Assembly: GCA_026401075.1 (NCBI GenBank)
Contig: JAPLNQ010000140.1
Coordinates: forward strand, 1-37,735
Direction of reading: 5' to 3'
DNA: 37,735 nt
Source: Planctomycetia bacterium
GTDB lineage: Bacteria > Planctomycetota > Planctomycetia > Pirellulales > UBA1268
Shown: one piece after another, positions 16,028 to 23,368 of the stretch
Layout: each line of letters opens with the position of its first letter
How positions within the stretch are numbered: position 1 is the first letter of the stretch
Notes under the pieces: generated by a model
Told to the model about the DNA's origin: nothing
Database searches by the model: none
Seen by the model: only the letters and a program-made list of their open reading frames with translations
Program-made: the position numbers and the translations under genes

Positions 16028-16242
16028 CAGGAAGCAAGCTCAAAAGGCTCTCTTTCCACATCTTTGCCCACCAACGCTTGCTCCGCCAATTCCCGATTGG
16101 CTTCGAGAACCAACTGGACGGCTTCGCGCAGGTTCTCACGAACCTCATCAAGCGTCTCGCCTTGGCTGTTAGCGCCCGGAATCTCCTCAACAAACCCGAT
16201 ATAGCCCTCTGGAACAGGCATATAGACAGCGGTAAACGTCAT
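16027..16242 (-). CDS. hicB: HicB-type antitoxin
   Basis: A 71-residue protein, the partial RNase H-like fold of HicB: MTFTAVYMPVPEGYIGFVEE, IPGANSQGETLDEVRENLRE and AVQLVLEANRELAEQ. It should neutralise HicA by covering its active site. The start at 16242 is chosen because AGGTGA precedes it by three bases; a longer in-frame extension to 16431 is open but not family-like, and ATG 16278 would add 12 residues. No C-terminal DNA-binding domain is present, so any autoregulation needs another protein or the complex. With hicA it forms a two-gene operon next to a gene-poor stretch. Confidence 0.87.
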   Translation of the reverse strand: MTFTAVYMPVPEGYIGFVEEIPGANSQGETLDEVRENLREAVQLVLEANRELAEQALVGKDVEREPFELAS

Positions 16243-16947
16243 CGGGTCACCTAGGGTTTCGAGCTTTGGCAAACTCATCTCGCAGACCAAGCGTAACGAA
16301 AAACGGAACGCCCGTACAGTCCTTCGGATTCGGCGGTATTTTTGCGGGAGAACTCGTGTTTCTACGAAACTCGATAACGTGCCACACCCGCTGGATAACC
16401 CTCCACCGGCATCACGTTGAACTGTACCCAAGTCTCACCCAGGCTTGCGGTTCGATCAAATCCGGCTTTCTGGCAGCCAGACGTTATCAGGCGATTCTCG
16501 CTGGATAACCACCCTCCGAATTGCCAAAGATCGACCCCACGGCGTCGAGCTAGAGTTCGTTCCTCATGCCACAGTGCGGGCAGACGTATGCGCTGCTACC
16601 GTCAGCGTTGCAATTGTGCGAGCTAGTTTCACCACAACCACAACACACGACATCGACTGTCCCAAATACCATCCCTGGAGTCGTGACCGAGGGATTATCC
16701 ATGCCGCCGGAGAGAAAGAGGGGCTTGCTGCGTTTTCGACGGCCCGACGAACGCTAGGGTCGCAATGTGCTTATTCGTTCCGGGGGAGCGGCTGGTGAAG
16801 GAGACATCACCCCAAGAACCGAAGCTTGTCTGCTATTTTCTTGCCGTAGCCTGCACGAACGCTAGGTCTTGCGGTGCGCCGCTTTGGATCCGAACCTCAG
16901 CCCCGCTTGATCGCATCCGCCCCTTTGGACACACGAGAGCCCGTTGT
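16243..16947. other. Gene-poor region upstream of hicBA
   Basis: 705 bases without a convincing gene; composition looks less GC-rich than the flanks by eye. It contains the GATAAC-type repeats at 16373-16510. A 63-residue open frame at 16566-16757 (starts MPQCGQTYAL) faintly suggests a zinc-ribbon remnant, but I cannot assign it. The stretch 16765-16947 is an open extension of the next gene without family features. Confidence 0.5.
16389..16510. repeat. CGCTGGATAACC direct repeats, 110 bp apart, the second forming a hairpin
   Basis: CGCTGGATAACC occurs at 16389-16400 and 16499-16510. The second copy is the right arm of an inverted repeat: GTTATCAGGCGA (16483-16494), loop TTC, TCGCTGGATAAC (16498-16509), two mismatches in twelve. 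A further GATAACG is at 16373-16379. The motif resembles recombination-site or repeat-family ends, but no recombinase is nearby. Confidence 0.55.
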
Positions 16948-17430
16948 ATGCGACCGTCCGCCCCGCCGAATCCCTTTCCGACCAGTCTGGCGTGGCTCGT
17001 CGCGCTGACGCTCGTCACACCGCCCCTCGCGGCCGAGCCGTCATCCGACGATCCGATTCGCCGCGACCGCCGGCTTTATGCCGGCACCTGGCAGGTCACC
17101 GCCATCGAGAACGACGGCGAAAAGTCGGCCGAGGACGATGTCAAACGGCTGACGGTCGTCAATGATGATGCCGGCGGCTGGACGCTGCTACGCGACGGCG
17201 TTGAGGTCGTGCACGGCACGAGCAGGATCGAAGCCTTGGCCAGCCCGAAGACGATCGACTTCGAGATTACATCCGACGACGGCAAAGGGCAGATGCTCCT
17301 GGGCATCTACGAGATCGGCGAGCGGACGCGGCGTCTTTGCCTGCGTTCGCCGGGAGAATGGCGGCCGGGGGAGTTCACCGCCGGCCCCGGCACACGGGCG
17401 ATCATGATGTCGTTCGAGCGGCTGCCGTGA
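16948..17430 (+). CDS. TIGR03067 domain protein, secreted
   Basis: A 160-residue protein. The signal peptide is SLAWLVALTLVTPPLAAEPS. The mature part has the TIGR03067 pattern common in planctomycetes: YAGTWQVTAIENDGEK, an inner strand region ending RIEALASPKTIDFEI, then GQMLLGIYEIGERTRRLCL and WRPGEFTAGPGTRAIMM. The fold is lipocalin-like by description of the family; function is unknown. The frame is open from 16765, but the ATG at 16948 sits directly before the signal peptide and is preferred. It is followed by a separately promoted gene. Confidence 0.82.
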   Translation: MRPSAPPNPFPTSLAWLVALTLVTPPLAAEPSSDDPIRRDRRLYAGTWQVTAIENDGEKSAEDDVKRLTVVNDDAGGWTLLRDGVEVVHGTSRIEALASPKTIDFEITSDDGKGQMLLGIYEIGERTRRLCLRSPGEWRPGEFTAGPGTRAIMMSFERLP

Positions 17431-17491
17431 AGGGACGGCATCTGCTCCTCCTTGTCATCAACCCAGAATTATCTATCCTATTCAACATTGT

Positions 17492-17511
17492 ATATTCACA
17501 CATGTGAATAT
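17492..17511. promoter_or_regulatory. Perfect 9-bp inverted repeat upstream of the small HTH-like gene
   Basis: ATATTCACA-CA-TGTGAATAT is a perfect dyad of 20 bases, 37 bases before the ATG at 17549, within an AT-rich island. An offset AACA/TGTT pair flanks it. It has the size and symmetry of an operator for a dimeric regulator, possibly the product of the downstream gene itself. Confidence 0.6.
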
Positions 17512-17548
17512 TGTTCCACAGCTCGTTTCCGAGGAGTAGTACCAACCG

Positions 17549-17941
17549 ATGGTTGAAAAGAAGCCGACGCCCGAGAAGAAAGCCGCCAAGGATGTGAACA
17601 AGTCGGAGGAAATCCGCAAGCTCGCCAAGGCCATGCAGGAAAAGAGCGAGAAGCCCCGGCCGGTCGCGATCATCGCAGCGCTCAAGAAGCAGGGCATCGA
17701 TGTCTCCTCGCCGCAGGTCAGTATGGTACTCAAGCGGATGGGATTCCGGCCCCGCAAGCGCCGCAAGAACGGCAGCACAAACAAGACGGTCGGAGTGGCC
17801 CTGGCGCGGAAGCCAGCGGCTGGCCGCACCGACAGGATCTCGATCGAGGACCTGCTCGCTGCAAAGAAGGTCGTGGCCCAACTCGGCGGCACCGACCGAG
17901 CTCTCGCGACCATCGCGGCGCTCAAGCGGTTTGAATCCTGA
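17549..17941 (+). CDS. Small basic protein with a probable helix-turn-helix
   Basis: A 130-residue protein that I do not recognise by name. The N-terminal 35 residues are Lys/Glu-rich and probably helical (KKPTPEKKAAKDVNKSEEIR). Residues 37-65 (RPVAIIAALKKQGIDVSSPQ then VSMVLKRMGF) look like a winged-helix or HTH segment that reads out DNA, followed by the basic tail RPRKRRKNG. The C-terminal part ISIEDLLAAKKVVAQLGG followed by TDRALATIAALKRF is another helical pair. It could be a nucleoid-type or regulatory DNA-binding protein. A strong dyad in its upstream region fits autoregulation (inference). Confidence 0.65.
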   Translation: MVEKKPTPEKKAAKDVNKSEEIRKLAKAMQEKSEKPRPVAIIAALKKQGIDVSSPQVSMVLKRMGFRPRKRRKNGSTNKTVGVALARKPAAGRTDRISIEDLLAAKKVVAQLGGTDRALATIAALKRFES

Positions 17942-17960
17942 GCGGCATGAGGCCACTCCC

Positions 17961-18512
17961 GTGAGACCGTTTCGCATCCCGCGCCCGCCTCCTGGCATGC
18001 CGCGGCACATGCGGGGATGGTATGTCCTCGTTGCCACGGTCCTCTCTGCGGTCGTTGCCGCGGTGCCAATGTGCCCGCTGCACGATCCGCAGGGGAGACC
18101 GCTCTGGCGGGTGGATTTCGTGCACGACGGCGACACCGTCACCTGTATCGATGAGGCGAACAAGCCACAGAAGATCAGGCTCGTGGGCATCGATAGTCCG
18201 GAACTCAACCAGCCCTTCGGCCGTGAGGCCAGCAACGCCCTGCGCCAGAAACTCGGCGGTAGACGGGTGCGGGTGGATGGCGACTCGCGGGACCAGCACG
18301 GGCGGCTGCTGGGCACGCTCTGGGTGGACGAGCGAAACATCAACCGCGAACTGGTGGCCGATGGCTGGGCCTGGGTGTTTGGTGGTTTCAGACCCGATCC
18401 GGATCTGCTCGATGCGGAGACGGCGGCCCGAAAGGCCCACCGCGGCCTCTGGTCGGATCCCCAGGCGAAATCTCCAGCCGACTGGCGGCGTGACCATCCA
18501 TCGCACCGCTGA
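17961..18512 (+). CDS. Staphylococcal-nuclease-type thermonuclease, exported
   Basis: A 183-residue protein from GTG 17961, with GAGG eight bases upstream; ATG 17997 or 18009 are alternatives. The hydrophobic N-terminus GWYVLVATVLSAVVAAVP is a signal peptide or anchor. The OB-fold nuclease domain keeps the catalytic set of staphylococcal nuclease by alignment: Asp58 (DGDTVT), Arg73, Asp78 and Glu81 (IRLVGIDSPE) and Arg115 (DQHGRLLG). The spacing from Arg73 to Glu81 equals that from Arg35 to Glu43 in the model enzyme. It should cut DNA and RNA outside the cytoplasm with calcium, perhaps for nucleotide scavenging. The C-terminus (WSDPQAKSPADWR) is the usual family end. Confidence 0.88.
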   Translation: MRPFRIPRPPPGMPRHMRGWYVLVATVLSAVVAAVPMCPLHDPQGRPLWRVDFVHDGDTVTCIDEANKPQKIRLVGIDSPELNQPFGREASNALRQKLGGRRVRVDGDSRDQHGRLLGTLWVDERNINRELVADGWAWVFGGFRPDPDLLDAETAARKAHRGLWSDPQAKSPADWRRDHPSHR

Positions 18513-18614
18513 TGTCGGATAATCTCTTGGGTAGCGGCCCGGGAATACCCTCCCAGTGCCCCGACTTGGTCCGCATCCTTCCGGCGGATGCCAGCTTGGT
18601 TTAGTGTGCAGCCC

Positions 18615-19913
18615 ATGGCAAGCCCCCGGGATATCGTCATTACAGGCGTCGGTGTCGTGTCGCCCATCGGCATCGGCGGCGACGCCTTCTGGAAGTCGCT
18701 CGCCGCCGGCACAAGCGGCATACGCCCCATCGACCTGTTCGACTCCGGTGGCCTACGAACGCCCTACGGAGGGCAGATTCCCGATTTCGATCCCAAGGTC
18801 TATGTCCGACCGCGCAAGAGCCTGAAAGTCATGAGCCGCGACATCCAACTGGGCTTCGCCGCGGCCGACCTCGCGATGGGCGATGCGAGCCTGGCCTCCG
18901 GCGGCGTCGAGCCGGAACGGTTTGGCGTCGTCTTCGGCGCCGACATGATCTACGCCGACATCGAAGACCTCGAACTGACCTACCGACGGGCTTTCCAGGG
19001 CGGACGGTTCGACTTCGGAATGTGGTCGGAGGCGATCCAGGAAGAAACGCATCCGCTCTGGCTGCTCAAGCATCTGCCCAACATGACCGCCTCCCACATC
19101 GCGATCGCCCACGATGCCCGCGGCCCCAACAATTCGATCGTGCTGGGCGACGTGTCGAGTCTACTGGCCATCGGCGAGGCGGCCAGCATCATTCGCCGCG
19201 GCTGGGCCGACGTGATGCTCACCGGCGGCACGGGCTGCCGCCTCCACCCAACGGCGCTGGTGGCCCGGGGCGAGGCCGTGCTCACGCGGTCCTTCGATGA
19301 TTACCGGCAGGTCTGCCGGCCCTTCGACCGCGACCGTGACAGCATGCTCGATGGCGAAGGCGCGGCCGTCTTCGTGCTCGAATCCCGCGAGCATGCCGAA
19401 CGCCGCGGGGCGAGGATCCGCGGCCAACTGCTCTCCGCTGCGAGCCGCTGCGAACCGCGTGCCCCGCAGCGGCCGCGCACCGGCTCCTCGCTTCGGCTGG
19501 CAATCCGTGCCGCGCTCGGCGCGGCTGGCCTGACGCCCGATCAGCTCGGGCACGTCAAGGCGCACGGCAGCGGCACACCGGAGACGGATCGAATCGAAGC
19601 CGCTGCCATCGCGGCCGAATGCGGCACTGTGCCCGTCACCGCGCCGAAGAGCTTCTTTGGCCATCTCGGTGCTGGGGCTGGCGCCGTCGAATTGGCGGCG
19701 AGCGTGCTGGGGCTGGAGGCGGGCCTGGTACCGCCGACGCTCAACTACGACACCCCCGATCCACTCTGCCCGGTGAACGTGGTTCACGGCGGCCCGCTGG
19801 GAGGCCGCCCAGGAACGGCGCTGGCGGTCAACCTCTGCTCGATGGGGCAGGTCGCCGCGGTGCTCGTCGCCGCGCCAGAATACGCCGCGCCAGAATACAC
19901 CGCGCTGGGATAA
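18615..19913 (+). CDS. Beta-ketoacyl synthase-like protein with Asp in place of the catalytic Cys
   Basis: A 432-residue thiolase-fold protein of the KAS I/II family, starting at ATG 18615 (MASPRDIVITGVGVVSPIGI). Both histidines and the Lys are kept: KAHGSGTPETD (His317) and APKSFFGHLGAGAG (Lys345, His350). The nucleophile loop, normally GPN-x5-AC-x-SG, reads GPNNSIVLGDVSSLLAIGE, with Asp179 where Cys is expected. Condensation by the usual mechanism is therefore unlikely. It may act as a chain-length-factor-like partner, a decarboxylase or have a new role. No acyl carrier protein, partner ketosynthase or reductase gene is in the window. The C-terminus carries a near-duplicate PEYAAPEYTA. Confidence 0.88.
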   Translation: MASPRDIVITGVGVVSPIGIGGDAFWKSLAAGTSGIRPIDLFDSGGLRTPYGGQIPDFDPKVYVRPRKSLKVMSRDIQLGFAAADLAMGDASLASGGVEPERFGVVFGADMIYADIEDLELTYRRAFQGGRFDFGMWSEAIQEETHPLWLLKHLPNMTASHIAIAHDARGPNNSIVLGDVSSLLAIGEAASIIRRGWADVMLTGGTGCRLHPTALVARGEAVLTRSFDDYRQVCRPFDRDRDSMLDGEGAAVFVLESREHAERRGARIRGQLLSAASRCEPRAPQRPRTGSSLRLAIRAALGAAGLTPDQLGHVKAHGSGTPETDRIEAAAIAAECGTVPVTAPKSFFGHLGAGAGAVELAASVLGLEAGLVPPTLNYDTPDPLCPVNVVHGGPLGGRPGTALAVNLCSMGQVAAVLVAAPEYAAPEYTALG

Positions 19914-19928
19914 ACGCCTGCGGCCAGC

Positions 19929-21314
19929 TTACCAAGAGCCTTCGAGTCCCATCGACAGGCCGTTGTAGAAGATCTGTCCGCCGCTATCGATCGAATTGGG
20001 CCGCACGTTGTCGAGATTGAACTGCCGGGTGGCGGTGGCGATGCCGGCGACCCAGAGGAAGTCGTAGCCGACCTGCACCGTGAAGTTGGGCGTCACCTGC
20101 AAGCCACCGAGGATCGTCAGGTCGCTCAGGAACCCCGGCCCCACCTGGTCGGCGGCCTGCCGCCAGTTAAACGCGCCGCGGGCAACCTGCTGTATCGACG
20201 GTGGCGGCGGTAAGGTGTTGACGCCAGCCGCCTGCTGCTGGTTGGTGGCGAAGCTCACCGCCGGTGTCACCCGGCCGCGCAGGCCCCAGTAGTAAAACTC
20301 GTTCCTGCTGATCAGTTCGCCGCCGAGGTTCAGGCCCAACAGCCAGGTCTGACTTTGGATGTCGTAATTGCCGCTGAACTGACTGAGCGGCACATTCCGA
20401 CGGCTACTGGCAAACGTGAAGGTCTCGTTGATGTTGGCCACCCGCGTGCCGATGAGGACCGCCGGCAACCAGCCCCGCTCCGCATGACGCGACCAACCGC
20501 CGTTGGGCGACATGATTATCTGGTCCCGTCCCAAACGGCGGCTGAGCTTGTAGTTCAACTCCATGCTGTTGAAGTTGGAGCTGATCGTCGAATCGTAGGT
20601 CTGCGCGTAGGTGAACCCCGGCAGCCCCGGCAGGATGGTGCCCGTCAGCGGCGTCACCAGAAACGATCGCGGCATGGCGTTGTAGCTGTCGCGGACAAAG
20701 AAGCTGAGGCCGCCGTAATAGGTGAACTCGAGCGACTGATCCCGGTCGAGGTGGTCGCGGTCGAGGTGTTCGCCGATTGTCAGCCGTGCCCCCGGCACGA
20801 GATCCCACGGAACGCCGGTGGTGACGAACGTGCCTGCGAGGTTGGGCCGCAGCGATGGATTGGGCAATCCAACGACCGACGGGTCATACCCGATCACGCG
20901 TCGGTAGTTTCTGCTGCGGCTCATCATCATCACTTCCGCCGAGCCATACCATTGGCCGCTGGAAAACCACTTGCCCGAACTGGACTCGAAGGGCATCTCC
21001 TCGAGTTCGAAGTCCTGCACTCGCAGGCCATCACCGGCACGGGCCGAAACGTCGTTGATCAACTCAGGGCTGACGATCTCCCGAGCGACCACCTCTTCCG
21101 GCTCAGCAAGCACTGTCGGCCCATCGGCGGCCGGCTCACCATGCATCGTGTCGTCTGGCAACACCATGTCGAGGAGCGGACGATCCTCCAACACCGTGAT
21201 GGTGTCCTCCGTCTGGGCCACCAGCGGGCCACCAGCCGCAATCATGCCGAGCACCAGCAGCATCCAGCAGCTGCCGGGCAGGCTCCACACGGCACGGTAG
21301 GTCGATGTGGCCAT
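19929..21314 (-). CDS. BBP7-like outer-membrane beta-barrel protein
   Basis: A 461-residue exported protein from the ATG at 21314 (an upstream in-frame ATG at 21365 adds 17 residues). The signal peptide is SCWMLLVLGMIAAGGPLVAQ. An acidic linker (residues about 35-95) leads to KWFSSGQWYGSAEVMMMSRS, the usual beginning of the planctomycete BBP7 barrel domain. Alternating amphipathic strands follow (SLEFTYYGGLSFFV, SMELNYKLSRRLG, WLLGLNLGGELISRNEFYYW, FTVQVGYDFLWVAG), and the chain ends NGLSMGLEGSW with a terminal aromatic residue, as in barrels inserted by the BAM machinery. Ligand or transport role unknown. It contains a short tandem duplication, EHLDRDHLDRD. Confidence 0.82.
   Translation of the reverse strand: MATSTYRAVWSLPGSCWMLLVLGMIAAGGPLVAQTEDTITVLEDRPLLDMVLPDDTMHGEPAADGPTVLAEPEEVVAREIVSPELINDVSARAGDGLRVQDFELEEMPFESSSGKWFSSGQWYGSAEVMMMSRSRNYRRVIGYDPSVVGLPNPSLRPNLAGTFVTTGVPWDLVPGARLTIGEHLDRDHLDRDQSLEFTYYGGLSFFVRDSYNAMPRSFLVTPLTGTILPGLPGFTYAQTYDSTISSNFNSMELNYKLSRRLGRDQIIMSPNGGWSRHAERGWLPAVLIGTRVANINETFTFASSRRNVPLSQFSGNYDIQSQTWLLGLNLGGELISRNEFYYWGLRGRVTPAVSFATNQQQAAGVNTLPPPPSIQQVARGAFNWRQAADQVGPGFLSDLTILGGLQVTPNFTVQVGYDFLWVAGIATATRQFNLDNVRPNSIDSGGQIFYNGLSMGLEGSW
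20744..20773. repeat. 15-bp in-frame tandem duplication inside the BBP7-like gene
   Basis: GGTCGAGGTGGTCGC is followed directly by GGTCGAGGTGTTCGC (14 of 15 identical). On the coding strand it gives the doubled HLDRD. Multiples of three keep the frame; it lies in a predicted loop. Confidence 0.8.
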
Positions 21315-21618
21315 CACGGTTGTAGGATTCGAGGTAGAAACGCGGCCGGTCCGGAGAATCGTCACAGTCGTTACAGTCCATCGTCACTCTCCCAGTCGCT
21401 TCCGCACTCAATTTCGACGGAGTCGTTACGAACCTTCCTACAACTCCCATCTTTCCAGTTCGCCCGTCAGACAACTTGGGCATGGCCGTACCTTGGGATG
21501 CCAGCCTGCGAACGTCATGTTCCGCACAACCGTCCGTGCACGGGGTCGGCTTGAGTCTTTCCCCAAGCAGATTCGATGAACAGGGCTGGCGGCCGGTGGG
21601 TTGGCCCTGGAGGAGTCG
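21315..21618. other. Divergent intergenic region between BBP7-like gene and small membrane protein
   Basis: 304 bases that must hold both promoters. The half next to the barrel gene has repeated CAGTCGTTAC/GTCACAGTC-like words (around 21361-21395). No consensus promoter or terminator stands out. Confidence 0.45.
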
Positions 21619-21894
21619 ATGCGGGTTAAGCGACATCACATACTGCTGGGAGGGCTGCTGCTGTTTTTCGCCGGCGTGCAGTTTCGCCTCGTGGAGTCGT
21701 TCACCCTCAGCGAACGCTCGAGCCATTTCATCTCCGCCCAACTCGGTGACAAAGGTGGCTTCCAGGCTCAGACGCTCTGGCAGAATATCCCTTCCCGAAA
21801 GGTGGTGAAACCGCCTCGGTGGCTGGGCCTGGCGTTGATGTCGGTGGGCTCGGTGCTGACGCTCAAGAGCCTGTCGATGAAAAACGCTGGCTGA
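21619..21894 (+). CDS. Small membrane protein, two predicted helices
   Basis: A 91-residue protein of unknown function. The ATG at 21619 has GGAGGAG three bases upstream, better than the in-frame TTG at 21601. Two hydrophobic segments are seen: HHILLGGLLLFFAGVQFRLV near the start and WLGLALMSVGSVLTLKSL near the end, with about 35 polar residues between them (ESFTLSERSSHFISAQLG) that would face outside or the periplasm. It ends four bases before the convergent DUF1501 stop. Confidence 0.68.
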   Translation: MRVKRHHILLGGLLLFFAGVQFRLVESFTLSERSSHFISAQLGDKGGFQAQTLWQNIPSRKVVKPPRWLGLALMSVGSVLTLKSLSMKNAG

Positions 21895-21898
21895 CGGC

Positions 21899-23368
21899 CT
21901 ACGCCACGACGTCGCGGATGACGTGCCCGTAGACATCCGTCAGCCGCATATCCCGGCCGCTGAAGCGATACGTCAGCTTGGTGTGGTCGATCCCCATGAG
22001 GTGCAGCATCGTGGCGTGGAGGTCGTGGATCATGAACTTCTTCTCGACGACCCGGTAGCCGAAGTCGTCGGTGGCACCGGTGATCGTGCCCCCCTTCACG
22101 CCGCCGCCAGCCATCCACATCGAGAACGCCTGCGGGTTGTGGTCGCGGCCATCGGACCCTTGAGCAAACGGCGTCCGCCCGAATTCACCGCTCCAGACCA
22201 CGAGGGTGGAGTCGAGCATCCCACGGTCCTTGAGATCGCGGATCAGGGCCGCGATGGGCTGGTCTACCGCCCGCGCGTTGTTGGCATGCCCCTCGCGGAG
22301 CTTCACGTGCTGATCCCAGCGATCGGCGTTGATCGATGGGCAGGTGAGCTCCACGAACCGCACACCCCGCTCCACCATCCGGCGGGCCAGCAGGCACTCG
22401 GTGCCGAAAATCTGCGTCGGCTTGTACTCGGCCTCGAGCCCGTAGGCCCGTTTCGTGTCCGCCGATTCGCCGGACAGGTCGAGCAGGTCCGGCACCTCCG
22501 TCTGCATCCGATAGGCGAGCTCCTGATTGGCGATGGCGCTTTCCAGCGCGTCGGGCGGACTTCCCCCGGCCGCCACTCTCTCCGCGAAACCCCGGTCGAG
22601 CCGACGGGCGAGGTCGAGCTTCGCCAGTTGCTGCCGCGCCGACTTTTCCAGCGGCTTCACATTGGCCAGCCCCGTGGCATTCGGCTTGATGATCGATCCC
22701 TGATACGTCGCGGGCAGGAAGCCATTGGTGAAGTTGTCGAGGCCACCCGGCGGGATCAGTCCGCCATTGATCACCATATAGCCGGGCAGTTCGTCGTTGA
22801 CGCTGCCCAGGCCGTAGGTCGTCCATGCGCCCATGCTCGGCCGACCCTGCAGTCCCGAGCCGGTGTGGAGAAAATAGTTGGCGTTGGTGTGCTCGGGGAA
22901 TTCGCTCGTCATCGAGCGGATGACCGCCAGTTCATCGACGACCGAGCCCATGTGCGGAAACAGTTCGCTCACCGGGATGCCGCTCTTGCCGTATGGCTGA
23001 AACTTCCACGGGCTCGGCAGCACAGTGCCGACGTTGTTGAACTGTGTGGCGTCGACCTTGAAGAGCGTGTGCGGATCCTTGCCGGCATGCTGCTCGAGCG
23101 CCGGCTTTGGATCGAAGCTGTCGACCTGCGACACGCCGCCGTCCATGTAGAGGAAGATCACGCTCGTCGCTCTGCCCGGATGGTGCAAGCTCGGCAGGAC
23201 ACCGGCCGCGCCCACCCGGACGTCATCGCGGGCCAGCAGCGCCGCGTCGCGAGCCAGCAGCGCCGCCGCCGCCACGGCACCGAAGCCGCAACTGCTTGCG
23301 CGGAGCATCTCCCGGCGGGACAGAGCCGCGGGCTGGCAACGACCGCAGTTGTGTAGGGAGACGGTCAT
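21899..23368 (-). CDS. DUF1501 family protein with Tat signal (second copy)
   Basis: A 489-residue DUF1501 protein. Its start ATG 23368 overlaps the stop of the upstream PSCyt1 gene by four bases, which decides the start against the open extension to 23605. The Tat signal is LSRREMLRASSCGFGAVAAA. Family blocks: VIFLYMDGGVSQVDSFDPK, PGYMVINGGLIPPGG, RRMVERGVRFVELTCPSINA, STLVVWSGEFGRTPFAQG, GRDHNPQAFSMWMAGGGVKG and LMGIDHTKLTYRFSGRDMRL. It carries a duplicated AALLARDAALLARDDV after the signal (tandem ALLARD). Exported, presumably acting with the cytochrome-type partner; substrate unknown. Confidence 0.92.
   Translation of the reverse strand: MTVSLHNCGRCQPAALSRREMLRASSCGFGAVAAAALLARDAALLARDDVRVGAAGVLPSLHHPGRATSVIFLYMDGGVSQVDSFDPKPALEQHAGKDPHTLFKVDATQFNNVGTVLPSPWKFQPYGKSGIPVSELFPHMGSVVDELAVIRSMTSEFPEHTNANYFLHTGSGLQGRPSMGAWTTYGLGSVNDELPGYMVINGGLIPPGGLDNFTNGFLPATYQGSIIKPNATGLANVKPLEKSARQQLAKLDLARRLDRGFAERVAAGGSPPDALESAIANQELAYRMQTEVPDLLDLSGESADTKRAYGLEAEYKPTQIFGTECLLARRMVERGVRFVELTCPSINADRWDQHVKLREGHANNARAVDQPIAALIRDLKDRGMLDSTLVVWSGEFGRTPFAQGSDGRDHNPQAFSMWMAGGGVKGGTITGATDDFGYRVVEKKFMIHDLHATMLHLMGIDHTKLTYRFSGRDMRLTDVYGHVIRDVVA

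Noticed and set aside
16373-16488. GATAACG (16373) to CGTTATC (16482) as an integron attC site
   Set aside because: The ends are complementary but the 100 bases between show no long foldback, the core does not match GTTRRRY, and no integrase is present.
16566-16757. 63-codon frame starting MPQCGQTYAL
   Set aside because: One CxxC-like start without a second pair, no ribosome binding site and no recognisable family; kept only as a note in the region entry.
21923-23356. Open frame of 477 codons on the plus strand opposite the second DUF1501 gene
   Set aside because: Same cause: the minus strand has unmistakable DUF1501 motifs in full length.
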